64,000 bases of DNA from Halomonas gemina (GCF_023554995.1 NZ_JAMJPK010000002.1:186001-250000), one strand, 5' to 3'; positions 1-9,172 are shown, numbered from the stretch's first letter. Notes: generated by a model not told the origin, from the letters alone. Program-made: numbers and translations.

Positions 1-740
<740 letters not shown>

Positions 741-748
741 GGCCCCCT

Positions 749-2803
749 CTACGCGCTGTTTCCGACGCCTCTGGCTGATGCTGATTCATGCCTCCCTCGT
801 ATCAGGTCGCGGATCAGGCGCCGCCCCGGGTGCAGATGGTCCGCCAGCGGCTGCTCCAGGGGCAGCGGCTCGTCGCAGATCTGTGATGCGAGAAGCTCCG
901 CGCACAGCGGGGCGCTGGCCAGGCCGCGCGAGCCGTGGGCGGCGCTGATCCACAGGCCCCCATGGTGCTTGCCGGGCGTTTCGGGCACGCGGGTGGCGTC
1001 CCTGGCCAGTCCCGCGTAGTCGGCCTGCCAGGCCTCGGCGTCGGGCACCGGGCCGGCATAGGGAGACTTGTCGGGGCTGGCCGCCCGCACCGCCGTGCGA
1101 CCCTCGAGACTCGCCGGGGCCAGCTCGACTCCGGCCTTTCGCAGGGCGCCCACGAAGGCGGGCAAGGTGCCCTCGAGCTCCGCCAGGTTGGCCGCGTGGT
1201 CGGCCGCGCGGACCCCGGTGTCCGCCTCGCGGGGCGCGAAGGTGGCACCGAAGGTGAGCACGCCGTCCAGCGCCGGCGACACATAGCCGCCCGCGCAGAC
1301 GACCCGCTCGAGCCCGGGCGCACCCGGGGGCAGGGTGAGCCGGCTGACCTGGCCGCGCACCGGCTGCAGCGGCAGCCGCGCCGTCTGGGCGAAGCGGTTG
1401 GCCAGCGCCGCGGTGGCGATTACCACCTGGTCGGCGTCCAGCATCGAGCCATCGCCGAGGCTCAGGCGCCAGCCGTCCTGCCTGGCTTCCAGGCTCTCCA
1501 CCTCGGCCTGCCGGAAGCCAACGCCGGGCGTCTCGGACAGCCGGGCGCAGAGGGCGGCCGGCCGCACCCAGCCCGCCTGGGGGTACTCCAGTCCGCCGTG
1601 GGCGATCGGCGTGCCGGCCAGCCGGGAGGCCTCATCCGCCGTCACACCCCGCACCACGTCCTCCGGCAGCGGGTGGTGGGCCAGGAAGCGTGCCTGACGG
1701 CCTCGCTCCTTCTCGCTGGTGGCCAATTGCAGCACGCCGCAGGGCGCCCAGAGTTCCCGCGCGGGGTCGAGGGTCTCGAGCCAGCGGCGGCTGTGCAGCA
1801 GGCCGACGAGGTAGACCCGGCTCTGGGGGTTGGTGTCGGCGGCGAGCTTGACGTAGAGCGCCCCCTGGGCGTTGCCGGAGCCGCCGCTGCCGGGCCCCTC
1901 ACGGTCGATCAGGGTGACCGTCACGCCGCGCCTTGCCAGGGCGGCGGCGGTGCTGGCGCCGGCGATACCGGCGCCGATCACCGCCACATGGTGGGCGCGG
2001 CGCGGCGCCGGGGGCGAGAACCAGGGCGTGCGCTCGCGGCGACGATCCGCGGCGGGTTCGGCGATCTCGCCGGTGAGCATCTCGCGCTTGCGCCCGAAGC
2101 CCGGCACCTTGCGCCAGCGGAAGCCGGCGGCGGCCAGGCCACGCTTGACCACCCCGGCGCAGGTGAAGGTGGCCAGGGTCGCCCCGGGGCGCGAGCGGGC
2201 TGCCAGCGCCTCGAACAGTTCGGGTCGCCACATCTCGGGGTTCTTCGCGGGAGCGAAGCCATCGAGGAACCAGGCGTCCACCCGGCCGTCGAGCAGCGCG
2301 AGCCGCTCGACGGTGTCGCCGAGGTGCAGGTCCAGGGTGACACGCGCATCGAGCCATAGCCGGTGCACGCCGGCCACCGGCTCTGGCCACTGGGCGACCA
2401 GGCGCGCGGCCCGCGCGGCCAGGTCCGGCCAGGCGGAGAGCGCCCGGGCCAGGTCGTCTCGCTGCAGCGGGAACTTCTCGGTGGAGACCAGGTGGAGGCG
2501 CGCGACCGGTGGCGCATGGGCATCGAAGCAGGCCCAGGCACAGAGCATGTTGAGCCCGGTACCGAAACCCGTCTCGCCGATCACGAAGGGGCGCGACGCC
2601 TGCCAGCCGGCGAACCGCTCGGGCAGTCGGTTGGCGGCGATAAAGACGTGCTCTGTCTCGGCGCGGCCGTCATGGCGCGAGAAGTAGACATCATCGAAGG
2701 CGGTGGAGTGGGGCGCCTCCTCGCCGTTATCCTCCCGGCGCCACTCCAGGCGGGCGTTTTCCAGGCCGGACAGCGGGGGCAGGGCATCGGCGGCAGCGGT
2801 CAC
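749..2803 (-). CDS. mnmC: Bifunctional tRNA mnm5s2U34 biosynthesis protein MnmC
   Basis: This 684-residue protein matches the MnmC fusion. The N-terminal half is a SAM-dependent methyltransferase with the glycine-rich motif GETGFGTGLN at about residues 76-85. The C-terminal half is an FAD-dependent oxidoreductase with the dinucleotide-binding motif VIGAGIAGAS. It removes the carboxymethyl group from cmnm5s2U34 and then methylates the product in the tRNA wobble position. Length is close to the E. coli enzyme (about 670 residues). The start is GTG at 2801-2803, with a GGAG about 7 bases upstream. It stands alone on the minus strand and ends nine bases from the convergent yheU-like gene. Confidence 0.95.
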   Translation of the reverse strand: MTAAADALPPLSGLENARLEWRREDNGEEAPHSTAFDDVYFSRHDGRAETEHVFIAANRLPERFAGWQASRPFVIGETGFGTGLNMLCAWACFDAHAPPVARLHLVSTEKFPLQRDDLARALSAWPDLAARAARLVAQWPEPVAGVHRLWLDARVTLDLHLGDTVERLALLDGRVDAWFLDGFAPAKNPEMWRPELFEALAARSRPGATLATFTCAGVVKRGLAAAGFRWRKVPGFGRKREMLTGEIAEPAADRRRERTPWFSPPAPRRAHHVAVIGAGIAGASTAAALARRGVTVTLIDREGPGSGGSGNAQGALYVKLAADTNPQSRVYLVGLLHSRRWLETLDPARELWAPCGVLQLATSEKERGRQARFLAHHPLPEDVVRGVTADEASRLAGTPIAHGGLEYPQAGWVRPAALCARLSETPGVGFRQAEVESLEARQDGWRLSLGDGSMLDADQVVIATAALANRFAQTARLPLQPVRGQVSRLTLPPGAPGLERVVCAGGYVSPALDGVLTFGATFAPREADTGVRAADHAANLAELEGTLPAFVGALRKAGVELAPASLEGRTAVRAASPDKSPYAGPVPDAEAWQADYAGLARDATRVPETPGKHHGGLWISAAHGSRGLASAPLCAELLASQICDEPLPLEQPLADHLHPGRRLIRDLIRGRHESASARGVGNSA

Positions 2804-2930
2804 GGTGGGGCTCCGGGGCTGGGGTCTAGGGGCTGGGGGCGAGGAACGGGCTGGTCAGGATTTGATCGATCTCGTCGCGGCGGCCTGAGCTCCGGCCTGG
2901 CAAAAGGCGTCCGCGGCGTTTCAACAGACT

Positions 2931-2965
2931 TGTCCACAGCAGCTGTGGGAAACTCGCTGTGGACA
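2931..2965. repeat. Inverted repeat with DnaA-box-like arms upstream of mnmC
   Basis: TGTCCACAGC at 2931-2940 is the exact inverse of GCTGTGGACA at 2956-2965. Within it CCACAGC and AGCTGTGG can form an alternative smaller hairpin. With the preceding T the left arm is TTGTCCACA, one base from the DnaA consensus TTATCCACA. It lies between the 5' end of mnmC and the 3' end of the yciI-like gene, both on the minus strand. It may be a terminator-like stem, an operator or a DnaA titration site; the sequence alone does not decide. Confidence 0.45.
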
Positions 2966-2977
2966 GACGGGCGCCTG

Positions 2978-3277
2978 CTAGGGCAGGACCTTCTTGAAGG
3001 GCTTCACGCTGGCCTTGGCATAGACGCCGGCGATCATGTAGGGGTCGGCATCGGCCCAGGCCTGGGCGCTCTCCAGGTCCTCGAACTCGGCGACCACCAG
3101 GCTGCCGGTGAAGCCGGCCTCGCCCGGGTCCTCGCTGTCGATGGCGGGATGAGGGCCGGCCAGCACCAGGCGGCCCTCGTCGCGCAGCGCCTCGAGGCGG
3201 GCCACGTGGTCGGGGCGGGCGGCCAGCCGCCGCTCCAGGCTGTTGTTCACATCTTCACTGATGATGGCGTAGAGCAT
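2978..3277 (-). CDS. yciI: YciI family protein
   Basis: The 99-residue product is nearly collinear with E. coli Yci[11 protein letters not shown] at the N-terminus, the segment [23 protein letters not shown] in the middle and SVKPFKKV at the end. YciI is a small ferredoxin-like-fold protein of the muconolactone-isomerase-like superfamily; its reaction is not established. I chose the ATG at 3277 rather than an upstream one because it gives the family N-terminus and has GAGGAAG at a suitable distance. The yciI, RNase AM and yciO genes in this stretch are also neighbours in the E. coli yciI-yciV-yciO region, so the gene set is conserved. Confidence 0.9.
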   Translation of the reverse strand: MLYAIISEDVNNSLERRLAARPDHVARLEALRDEGRLVLAGPHPAIDSEDPGEAGFTGSLVVAEFEDLESAQAWADADPYMIAGVYAKASVKPFKKVLP

Positions 3278-3379
3278 CTCGGGTCTTCCTCGGTGGTGGG
3301 CGGCTCGCGCCGGCATTGACCGTCACCGGTCGGGCACGCAACATGGAAGGATATTCTGACAAAGTCGCTTGCCGCCGTC

Positions 3380-4282
3380 ATGCCCATGCCAGCACTTCCC
3401 GTGCGCTTCGAGGGCGAGCCCCTCACCATCGACCTGCATATGCACTCCACGGCCTCGGACGGCACCCTGCCGCCGGCCGAGGTGGTGGCGCTGTGCCGGG
3501 CCCGGGGGCTGACCCACATGGCGCTCACCGACCATGACACCATGGACGGCATCGCCGAGGCGCAGGCGGCCGCGCGCCGCGAGGGGATCAGGCTGATCCC
3601 CGGTACCGAGCTCTCCACCCAGTGGCGCGGCATCAACATCCACGTGGTGGGATTGCTGCCCGAGGGGCCCCGGGGCGACCTGGTGGCCGGGCTCGCCGCC
3701 CAGGCCCAGGCCCGGGAGCGCCGTTCGCTGAAGATCGCCGAGCGCATGGAGAAGGTCGGACTCCCCGATGCCCTGGCGAGGGCTCGTGAGCAGGCCGGAT
3801 CACAGCGCCCGCTGGGCCGGCCGGACTTCGCCCGGGCGCTGGTCGCGGCGGGGCTGGTGCCCGATATCGGCACCGCCTTCAAGAAGCACCTGGGCAACGG
3901 CAAGGCCGGCGACGTCAAGGCCCACTGGCCCTTCCTCTCCGCGGCGGTGGCTTGGATCCTCGACGCCGGCGGCGTCGCGGTGCTGGCCCACCCGCTGCGC
4001 CACGGCCTGACCCGGCGCAAGCGCGGCCTGCTGCTCGACGACCTCGCCGCCGCCGGGGGCCAGGCCGCCGAGCTGGTCAGCGGCTTCCAGAATGCCGATG
4101 AGACCCGCGACCTGGCGCGCCAGCTCCAGGAGCGCGGCCTCTACGGCTCGGTGGGCAGCGACTTCCACTTCCCCGGCGGCCACCTGGCGCCGGGCAGCAT
4201 GAGCCCGGTGCCGCGTACCGCTACGCCACCGGTGTGGACCCACCCGCGTCTGGCCGGCCTCGCCGCCCCGACGGCCGCCTGA
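3380..4282 (+). CDS. rnm: PHP-domain 5'-3' exoribonuclease (RNase AM, YciV-like)
   Basis: This 300-residue protein belongs to the PHP phosphoesterase superfamily. The N-terminal metal-binding motif DLHMHSTASDGTLPP (about residues 19-33) is followed by ALTDHDTMDG, and further histidines occur in VLAHPLRHGLTRRKR and in GSDFHFPGGH near the C-terminus. E. coli YciV (RNase AM) is about 293 residues and removes 5' nucleotides from RNA, including 5S and 23S rRNA maturation intermediates. Two in-frame ATGs (3380 and 3386) compete for the start; both give a normal length. It is followed by the yciO gene on the same strand. Confidence 0.88.
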   Translation: MPMPALPVRFEGEPLTIDLHMHSTASDGTLPPAEVVALCRARGLTHMALTDHDTMDGIAEAQAAARREGIRLIPGTELSTQWRGINIHVVGLLPEGPRGDLVAGLAAQAQARERRSLKIAERMEKVGLPDALARAREQAGSQRPLGRPDFARALVAAGLVPDIGTAFKKHLGNGKAGDVKAHWPFLSAAVAWILDAGGVAVLAHPLRHGLTRRKRGLLLDDLAAAGGQAAELVSGFQNADETRDLARQLQERGLYGSVGSDFHFPGGHLAPGSMSPVPRTATPPVWTHPRLAGLAAPTAA

Positions 4283-4353
4283 GGCCGGGATGCAGGACCG
4301 CGACGCGCTATAGTGACAGAAACCTTCTACCGGCCACCGAACAGGGAGCTCGC

Positions 4354-4977
4354 ATGAGCCAGTTCTTCCATATCCACCCGGACAACCCCCAGAAGCGCCT
4401 GATCGACCAGGCGACCCAGATCATCCGTGATGGCGGCGTGGTCGCCTACCCGACCGATTCCGGCTATGCCCTGGGCTGCCACCTGGGCGACAAGAAGGCC
4501 ATCGAGAAGATCAAGTGGCTGCGCTCGCTGGACGACAAGCACAATTTTACCCTGGTCTGCTCCGATCTCTCCCAGATCGGTACCTATGCCAAGGTGGACA
4601 ACGACGTCTTCCGCTTGCTCAAGGCCCACACCCCGGGGGCCTATACGTTCATCCTGGATGCCACCAGCGAGGTGCCGCGGCTGCTGCTCCACCCCAAGCG
4701 CCGCTCCATCGGCGTGCGCGTGCCGGACCATGCCATCACCCGGGCACTGCTCGCCGCCCTGGGCGAGCCGCTGATGAGCGTGACCCTGATCCCGGTCGGC
4801 GAGGAGCTGCCGATGACCGACGCCGAGGAGATCCGCGAGCGTTTCGGGGCCCACCTCGACCTGATCATCGACGGCGGCGCCTGCCACCTCGACGCCACCA
4901 GCGTGATCGATCTGCGCGACCTGCCGCCGAAGATCGTCCGCGAGGGCCGTGGCGACCTCACTCCCTTCCAGGCCTGA
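4354..4977 (+). CDS. yciO: YciO/Sua5/YrdC family protein
   Basis: The 207-residue product starts MSQFFHIHPDNPQKRLI and is collinear with E. coli YciO (206 residues). It shows the YrdC-fold pattern: GGVVAYPTDSGYALG, KWLRSLDDKHNFTLVCSDLSQIGTYA, and IGVRVPDHAITRALL. Sua5/YrdC relatives make threonylcarbamoyl-AMP for tRNA t6A, but YciO itself is a separate subgroup whose exact role is less certain. The ATG at 4354 follows ACAGGGAGCTCGC, a good ribosome binding site, and an upstream in-frame ATG inside the rnm gene was rejected. Confidence 0.88.
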   Translation: MSQFFHIHPDNPQKRLIDQATQIIRDGGVVAYPTDSGYALGCHLGDKKAIEKIKWLRSLDDKHNFTLVCSDLSQIGTYAKVDNDVFRLLKAHTPGAYTFILDATSEVPRLLLHPKRRSIGVRVPDHAITRALLAALGEPLMSVTLIPVGEELPMTDAEEIRERFGAHLDLIIDGGACHLDATSVIDLRDLPPKIVREGRGDLTPFQA

Positions 4978-4995
4978 CCCCTGCCCGCCGCCGGC

Positions 4996-5928
4996 TCAGT
5001 GGGCCGGCGGCTCTTGCTCAGCGTCCTTCTCGTCGCCGCCGTGTTCGCGCCACCAGGCCTCCTGTTGCTCTTCGGTCAGGTGCGGGTCGGGGGAGTTCTC
5101 GTCCAGCCAGGTACCGCACAGCAGGCAGTACTTGGCGCGCTGCTCGTGGCGGTCGTGGCCGCAGCCGGGGCAGGCCTCGTCGGAATAGCGGTCGGCGCGG
5201 ATCGAGCGGATCACCTCGGCCGAGAAGACCCCGGTGGGCACGGCGATGATCGAGTAGCCAATCAGCATCACCATCACCGAGATCGCCTGGCCCAGCGGCG
5301 TCACCGGCACGATGTCGCCGTAGCCCACCGTGGTGAGGGTGACGATCGCCCAGTAGATCGCCGTGGGAATGCTGGAGAAGCCCGCCTCGGCGGGCTCGAT
5401 CAGGTAGACGATCGAGGCGAAGATCGACACCAGCATGAAGACGGTGAACAGGAACAGGAATATCTGGTGGCTGCTGCGCCTCAGCGCGCCCACCAGCAGC
5501 CGTCCCTCGCCGACGAACTCCATCAGGCGCAGCACGCGGAAGATGCGCAGGGTGCGCAGCAGGCGCACCATTACCAGGGTCTGGGCGCCGGGCACGATCA
5601 GCGTCAGCCAGGTGGGCAGGATGGCGATCAGGTCGACGATCCCGTAGAAGCTCTTGAGGTACATCCAGGGGCGTTCGAGGCAGTAGAGGCGTACCGCCAG
5701 CTCCAGGGTGAAGGCGAGGGTGAAGCCCCACTCCAGCCAGAAGAACAGGGTGCCGTAGTCGGCGCGCAGGCTCTCGATGCTCTCCAGCATCACCACCAGC
5801 ACGCTGGCGAGTATCGCCACGATCAGGGCGATGTCGAAGCCCTTGGCCAGCGGGGTGTCGGACTCGAAGATGATCTGGAAGACCCGGGTGCGCAGGCCTT
5901 CGCCGGCGGGCTTGGGGAGGTGGTTCAC
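4996..5928 (-). CDS. Voltage-gated-type potassium channel with C-terminal zinc ribbon
   Basis: This 310-residue protein has the six-helix plan of a voltage-gated cation channel. Helices S1-S3 fall in about residues 30-110. A positively charged S4-like segment, VRLLRTLRIFRVLRL, spans about 121-135. The S5-pore-S6 unit carries the potassium selectivity filter TVGYGD at 200-205. After S6 the cytoplasmic tail carries CPGC (C253, C256) and CLLC (C268, C271), a four-cysteine zinc-ribbon-like motif. Potassium flux is inferred from the filter. The gene stands alone, convergent with yciO and upstream of the CYTH gene on the same strand. Confidence 0.9.
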   Translation of the reverse strand: MNHLPKPAGEGLRTRVFQIIFESDTPLAKGFDIALIVAILASVLVVMLESIESLRADYGTLFFWLEWGFTLAFTLELAVRLYCLERPWMYLKSFYGIVDLIAILPTWLTLIVPGAQTLVMVRLLRTLRIFRVLRLMEFVGEGRLLVGALRRSSHQIFLFLFTVFMLVSIFASIVYLIEPAEAGFSSIPTAIYWAIVTLTTVGYGDIVPVTPLGQAISVMVMLIGYSIIAVPTGVFSAEVIRSIRADRYSDEACPGCGHDRHEQRAKYCLLCGTWLDENSPDPHLTEEQQEAWWREHGGDEKDAEQEPPAH

Positions 5929-5958
5929 GGGGTTCGTCCTTGTGGTGGCCGAGGCCGG

Positions 5959-6843
5959 TCAGGCCAGGTCAACGTCGCCGGGGAGCCGGCGGGCCAGCCG
6001 CAGCATCCGGCGGCCGAAGGCCGGGGTCAGCCAGGCCTCGGCGTCCAGCGCCTCGGCGAGGACGCGGGCGTCGTCGCGCAGAGCCTCCTCGGCGAGGGCA
6101 TCATCGCCCGGTTCGGCCAGGCGTTGGAAGGCCCGGTGCGCCGCGTCGCGCCAGGCCGGCTGGCCGGTATCGGCCAGGGCATCTAGCGCCACGATGGCGC
6201 GATGTAGCCAGGTAGCGGGGCCGCTGCCCTCGGGCAGCGTCCAGCCGCCGCCGAGCAGCGCCCCGCCGCGGGCCGCCTTGCTGGTGTCCGAGGGGCGCAG
6301 CGCCACGCCTTCGGCCAGCGTCTCGGCCAGCAACCACAGCGCCGCCGGCTCGCCCGCCTTGAGCTCCAGCTCCAGTTCGCGGATCGCCACTATCTCGCCG
6401 CCTGCGCGAATCTCGCCCAGGTCCAAGGCCAGCTCGAGGGTCACGCCGTCCTCCTCGAGCCACCAGGTCTCGCGCTCGAAGTCGGTGGCAAAGCGTGGCA
6501 CCAGGCGCTCGAGCAGGCCCGGGTCGCGCTCGGCCATGGGGGGCAGGGCGGCCAGCCCGGCGAGGTCGAGCCCCGGGCCCGGGACCTCCCACTCCCACTC
6601 GCCGCGGGTCGAGAGGCCGCCGCCGCCCTGGCCACGGGTCTTGAGGGTCTGCAGCAGGCGCTCGCCGTCCCGGCGCAGGCGCAGCGCCATGCGCGCCTGC
6701 TCCAGGTCGCCCTCGGGGGTGTCGTAGTAGGTATTTCCCAGGCGGTTGCGCGCGGGGACCAGGCCTGCCAGGCGGGGGTGGCGGCGCAGGGCCTCTGGCG
6801 CCTCGGCCCCCAGGGCCAGCTTGAGCTCGATCTCGTCTGCCAT
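5959..6843 (-). CDS. CYTH domain inorganic triphosphatase (YgiF-like, short)
   Basis: The N-terminus carries the CYTH signature EIELKLAL (residues 4-11), followed by NTYYDTPEGDLEQARMALRLRRDGE and TLKTRGQGGGG, the charged strands that line the triphosphate tunnel. The relatives include E. coli YgiF, a tripolyphosphatase. At 294 residues it is well below YgiF's length of about 430. Only a short helical remnant follows the CYTH domain, from about residue 215, where YgiF has a full CHAD domain. It is divergently arranged from the phosphate-transport pair, which fits a role in phosphate or polyphosphate metabolism, but that is inference. Confidence 0.85.
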   Translation of the reverse strand: MADEIELKLALGAEAPEALRRHPRLAGLVPARNRLGNTYYDTPEGDLEQARMALRLRRDGERLLQTLKTRGQGGGGLSTRGEWEWEVPGPGLDLAGLAALPPMAERDPGLLERLVPRFATDFERETWWLEEDGVTLELALDLGEIRAGGEIVAIRELELELKAGEPAALWLLAETLAEGVALRPSDTSKAARGGALLGGGWTLPEGSGPATWLHRAIVALDALADTGQPAWRDAAHRAFQRLAEPGDDALAEEALRDDARVLAEALDAEAWLTPAFGRRMLRLARRLPGDVDLA

Positions 6844-6898
6844 CTGGGCGCTACCTCGGTTTGATGAATAATGGATGATTTTTTCATGACGGTGACGG

Positions 6899-6916
6899 TG
6901 TCAGTCACTATACTGA
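6899..6916 (+). promoter_or_regulatory. Inverted repeat around a -10-like element before the phosphate transport genes
   Basis: GTCAGT and ACTGAC form a perfect inverted repeat with a six-base centre. TATACT at 6909-6914 resembles a -10 box and lies 34 bases upstream of the DUF47 start. I see no convincing -35 box and no good Pho box. It may be an operator or promoter in the divergent region between the CYTH gene and the phosphate genes. Confidence 0.35.
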
Positions 6917-6947
6917 CGCCGCCATTTTCCAGGTTCACAGATGCCCC

Positions 6948-7628
6948 ATGGTGACATCCAACCCCTTCTCCGCGATGTTCGGCCGCTCGCCATTCCATCC
7001 GCTGCTGGACCATATCGTCAAGGCCAACGAGTGTGCCGACGAGCTGCTGCCCTTCTTCGAGGCTTCCCTCGTGGGCGACTGGGACACCGCCGCCCAGCAT
7101 CGCGAGACCATCACCCGCCTCGAGCATGAGGCCGACGAGCTCAAGACCGACCTGCGCCTCAACCTGCCCAACACCATGTTCCTGCCGGTGTCGCGCTCCG
7201 ACCTGCTCGACCTGATCAGCGTCCAGGACAAGATCGCCAACAAGGTCCGCGACATCACCGGCATCATGCTGGGGCGCAGGATGCAGATGCCCCAGGAGCT
7301 GGCCCAGCCGATGCGCGACTACATGCGCACCGCGGTGGCCTGCGTGGCCCAGGCACGCCACGCCCTGGAGGAGCTCAAGGACCTGCTCGAGTCGGGCTTC
7401 GGCCGCAACGTCTCCGACGTGATGCAGAAGATGATCCGCGAGCTGCACGTGCTCGAGCAGCAGGCCGACGGCCAGCAGGTGGCCATCCGCCGCCAGCTCT
7501 TCGAACTGGAGGACCGCCTGCCCCCGGTGGACGTGATGTTCCTCTACAAGATCATCGACTGGGTGGGCGAGCTCTCCGACCGTGCCGAGCGCGTCGGCAG
7601 CCGCCTGCAGATCATGACGGCCAACTGA
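6948..7628 (+). CDS. DUF47 family PhoU-like phosphate transport accessory protein
   Basis: This 226-residue all-helical protein matches the DUF47/TIGR00153 family, related to PhoU. Characteristic parts are MFGRSPFHPLLDHIVKANECADELLPFFEA at the N-terminus, ITRLEHEADELKTDLRLNLPNTMFLPVSRSDLLDLISVQDKIAN in the middle and PPVDVMFLYKIIDWVGELSDRAERVGSRLQIM at the end. It lies 73 bases upstream of a PiT transporter on the same strand, the usual pairing, and probably modulates that transporter's activity. The start ATG at 6948 gives the family's N-terminus. Confidence 0.9.
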   Translation: MVTSNPFSAMFGRSPFHPLLDHIVKANECADELLPFFEASLVGDWDTAAQHRETITRLEHEADELKTDLRLNLPNTMFLPVSRSDLLDLISVQDKIANKVRDITGIMLGRRMQMPQELAQPMRDYMRTAVACVAQARHALEELKDLLESGFGRNVSDVMQKMIRELHVLEQQADGQQVAIRRQLFELEDRLPPVDVMFLYKIIDWVGELSDRAERVGSRLQIMTAN

Positions 7629-7633
7629 ATACC

Positions 7634-7658
7634 GCGGCCCCGGCGATCCCGGGGCCGC
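7634..7658 (+). other. GC-rich hairpin between the DUF47 and PiT genes
   Basis: GCGGCCCCGG (7634-7643) pairs with CCGGGGCCGC (7649-7658) around a five-base loop. No T run follows, so it is not a classical terminator. It may tune expression of the second gene or stabilise the end of the first message. Confidence 0.55.
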
Positions 7659-7701
7659 CTCGTGTCGACCTCCTTCAGACCGCAACAAGGGAACCCTCCC
7701 T

Positions 7702-8967
7702 ATGTCGATCATTGCGCAGCACGGTGAGATCTTCATCATTCTCGCCTGTCTCTTCGGCTTCTTCATGGCCTGGGGCGTCGGGGCCAACGACGTGGCCAAC
7801 GCCATGGGTACCTCGGTGGGCTCACGGGCCATCACCATCAAGCAGGCGATCATCATCGCCGTGATCTTCGAGTTCCTCGGTGCCTGGCTGGCCGGCGGCG
7901 AGGTCACCGACACCATCCGCAAGGGCATCATCGACCCCGAGCTGCTGCAGGAGGACCCCCAGCTGCTGGTCTATGGCATGCTCGCGGCGCTGCTGGCGGC
8001 GGGAACCTGGCTGCTGATCGCCTCGGCCAAGGGTTGGCCGGTCTCGACCACGCACTCCATCGTCGGCGCCATCGTCGGCTTCGGTGCGGCCGGCCTGGGT
8101 GCGGGCGCGGTGGACTGGGGTGCGGTGGCCCAGATCGCCGCCAGCTGGGTGGTCTCGCCGCTGCTCGCCGGCTCGATCGCCTTCATGATCTTCAAGTCGG
8201 TGCAGCACATGATCTTCGAGGCCCACGACCCCTTCGCCGCGGCCAAGCGCTACGTGCCCATGTACGTCTTCCTGGTCGGGTTCATCGTCGCCATGGTGAC
8301 CCTCACCAAGGGGCTTAAGCACGTCGGCCTCGACCTCGACTTCGGCGCCAGCCTGGTGGTGGCACTGATCTTCGGTGCCCTCTGTCTGTTGCTGGCAATC
8401 CTGCGCGAGCGCCGGATCAGCAAGATCAGGCGCAAGACCGACCAGTTCGGCTTCGGCAGCGTCGAGCAGGTCTTCGGCGTGCTGATGATCTTCACCGCCT
8501 GCGCCATGGCTTTCGCCCACGGCTCCAACGACGTGGCCAATGCCGTGGGGCCGCTGGCGGCGGTGATCAGCGTGGTCCAGACCGGCGGCGACGTGGAAGG
8601 CGCGGCCCTGGTGCCCTGGTGGGTACTGGTGCTGGGCGGCGGCGGCATCGTCGTCGGCCTGGTCACCTACGGCCACAAGGTGATCGCCACCGTGGGCACC
8701 GGCATCACCGAGCTCACCCCGAGCCGCGGCTTCGCCGCCACCCTGTCCGCCGCCACCACTGTGGTGCTGGCCTCGGGCACCGGCCTGCCGATCTCCACCA
8801 CCCATACCCTGGTGGGGGCGGTGCTGGGCGTGGGCCTGGCCCGCGGCATCGCGGCGCTCAACCTGCGGGTCATCGGCACCATCATCATGTCATGGCTGAT
8901 CACCCTGCCGGCCGGCGCCGGCCTTGCGATCCTCTTCTTCTTCACCTTCAAGGGCATGTTTGGTTAA
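7702..8967 (+). CDS. pitA: Inorganic phosphate transporter, PiT family
   Basis: This 421-residue membrane protein has the duplicated PiT signature. The first copy is GVGANDVANAMGTSVGSRAITIKQA with GWPVSTTHSIVGAIVGFG, and the second is AHGSNDVANAVGPLAAV with GTGLPISTTHTLVGAVLGVG. PiT proteins import phosphate, usually as a metal-phosphate complex driven by proton or sodium. About ten hydrophobic segments are visible, with a central hydrophilic loop at roughly residues 230-255 (RERRISKIRRKTDQ). It follows the DUF47 gene and ends just before a strong rho-independent terminator, so the two genes form a closed unit. Confidence 0.93.
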   Translation: MSIIAQHGEIFIILACLFGFFMAWGVGANDVANAMGTSVGSRAITIKQAIIIAVIFEFLGAWLAGGEVTDTIRKGIIDPELLQEDPQLLVYGMLAALLAAGTWLLIASAKGWPVSTTHSIVGAIVGFGAAGLGAGAVDWGAVAQIAASWVVSPLLAGSIAFMIFKSVQHMIFEAHDPFAAAKRYVPMYVFLVGFIVAMVTLTKGLKHVGLDLDFGASLVVALIFGALCLLLAILRERRISKIRRKTDQFGFGSVEQVFGVLMIFTACAMAFAHGSNDVANAVGPLAAVISVVQTGGDVEGAALVPWWVLVLGGGGIVVGLVTYGHKVIATVGTGITELTPSRGFAATLSAATTVVLASGTGLPISTTHTLVGAVLGVGLARGIAALNLRVIGTIIMSWLITLPAGAGLAILFFFTFKGMFG

Positions 8968-9000
8968 GCGCCAAGCACCGAGCTACAAGCGCCGAGCTAC

Positions 9001-9038
9001 AAGAAAACCCGTAGGCTGAGGCCTTCGGGTTTTCTTTT
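9001..9038 (+). terminator. Rho-independent terminator after the PiT gene
   Basis: AAGAAAACCCG (9001-9011) pairs with CGGGTTTTCTT (9026-9036), with an inner AGGC/GCCT stem and a TGAG loop. The T-rich 3' arm serves as the release tract. It lies 34 bases after the transporter stop. Confidence 0.85.
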
Positions 9039-9058
9039 GCGGCGGTTGATCTCATGCT

Positions 9059-9138
9059 GCTGCTTGGCTGCTTGGCTGCTTGGCTGCTTGGCTGCTTGGC
9101 TGCTTGGCTGCTTGGCTGCTTGGCTGCTTGGCTGCTTG
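9059..9138. repeat. Perfect 8-bp tandem repeat, ten copies
   Basis: The unit GCTGCTTG repeats ten times without a mismatch. It lies between the PiT terminator and the argA promoter region. No gene covers it. A perfect short tandem array is prone to slipped-strand copy-number change, so the distance from the upstream DNA to the argA promoter may vary among strains. Confidence 0.95.
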
Positions 9139-9172
9139 CAGCTGACCGGTGCCGCCGTTTTCGTCGCTCTGA

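Noticed and set aside
935..2359. A 474-residue open frame on the plus strand inside mnmC.
   Set aside because: It is a GC-rich antisense shadow of mnmC, has no motif, and its composition is repetitive Gly, Arg and Pro.
9059..9138. CRISPR-like repeat array upstream of argA.
   Set aside because: The units are 8 bp and directly adjacent with no spacers.
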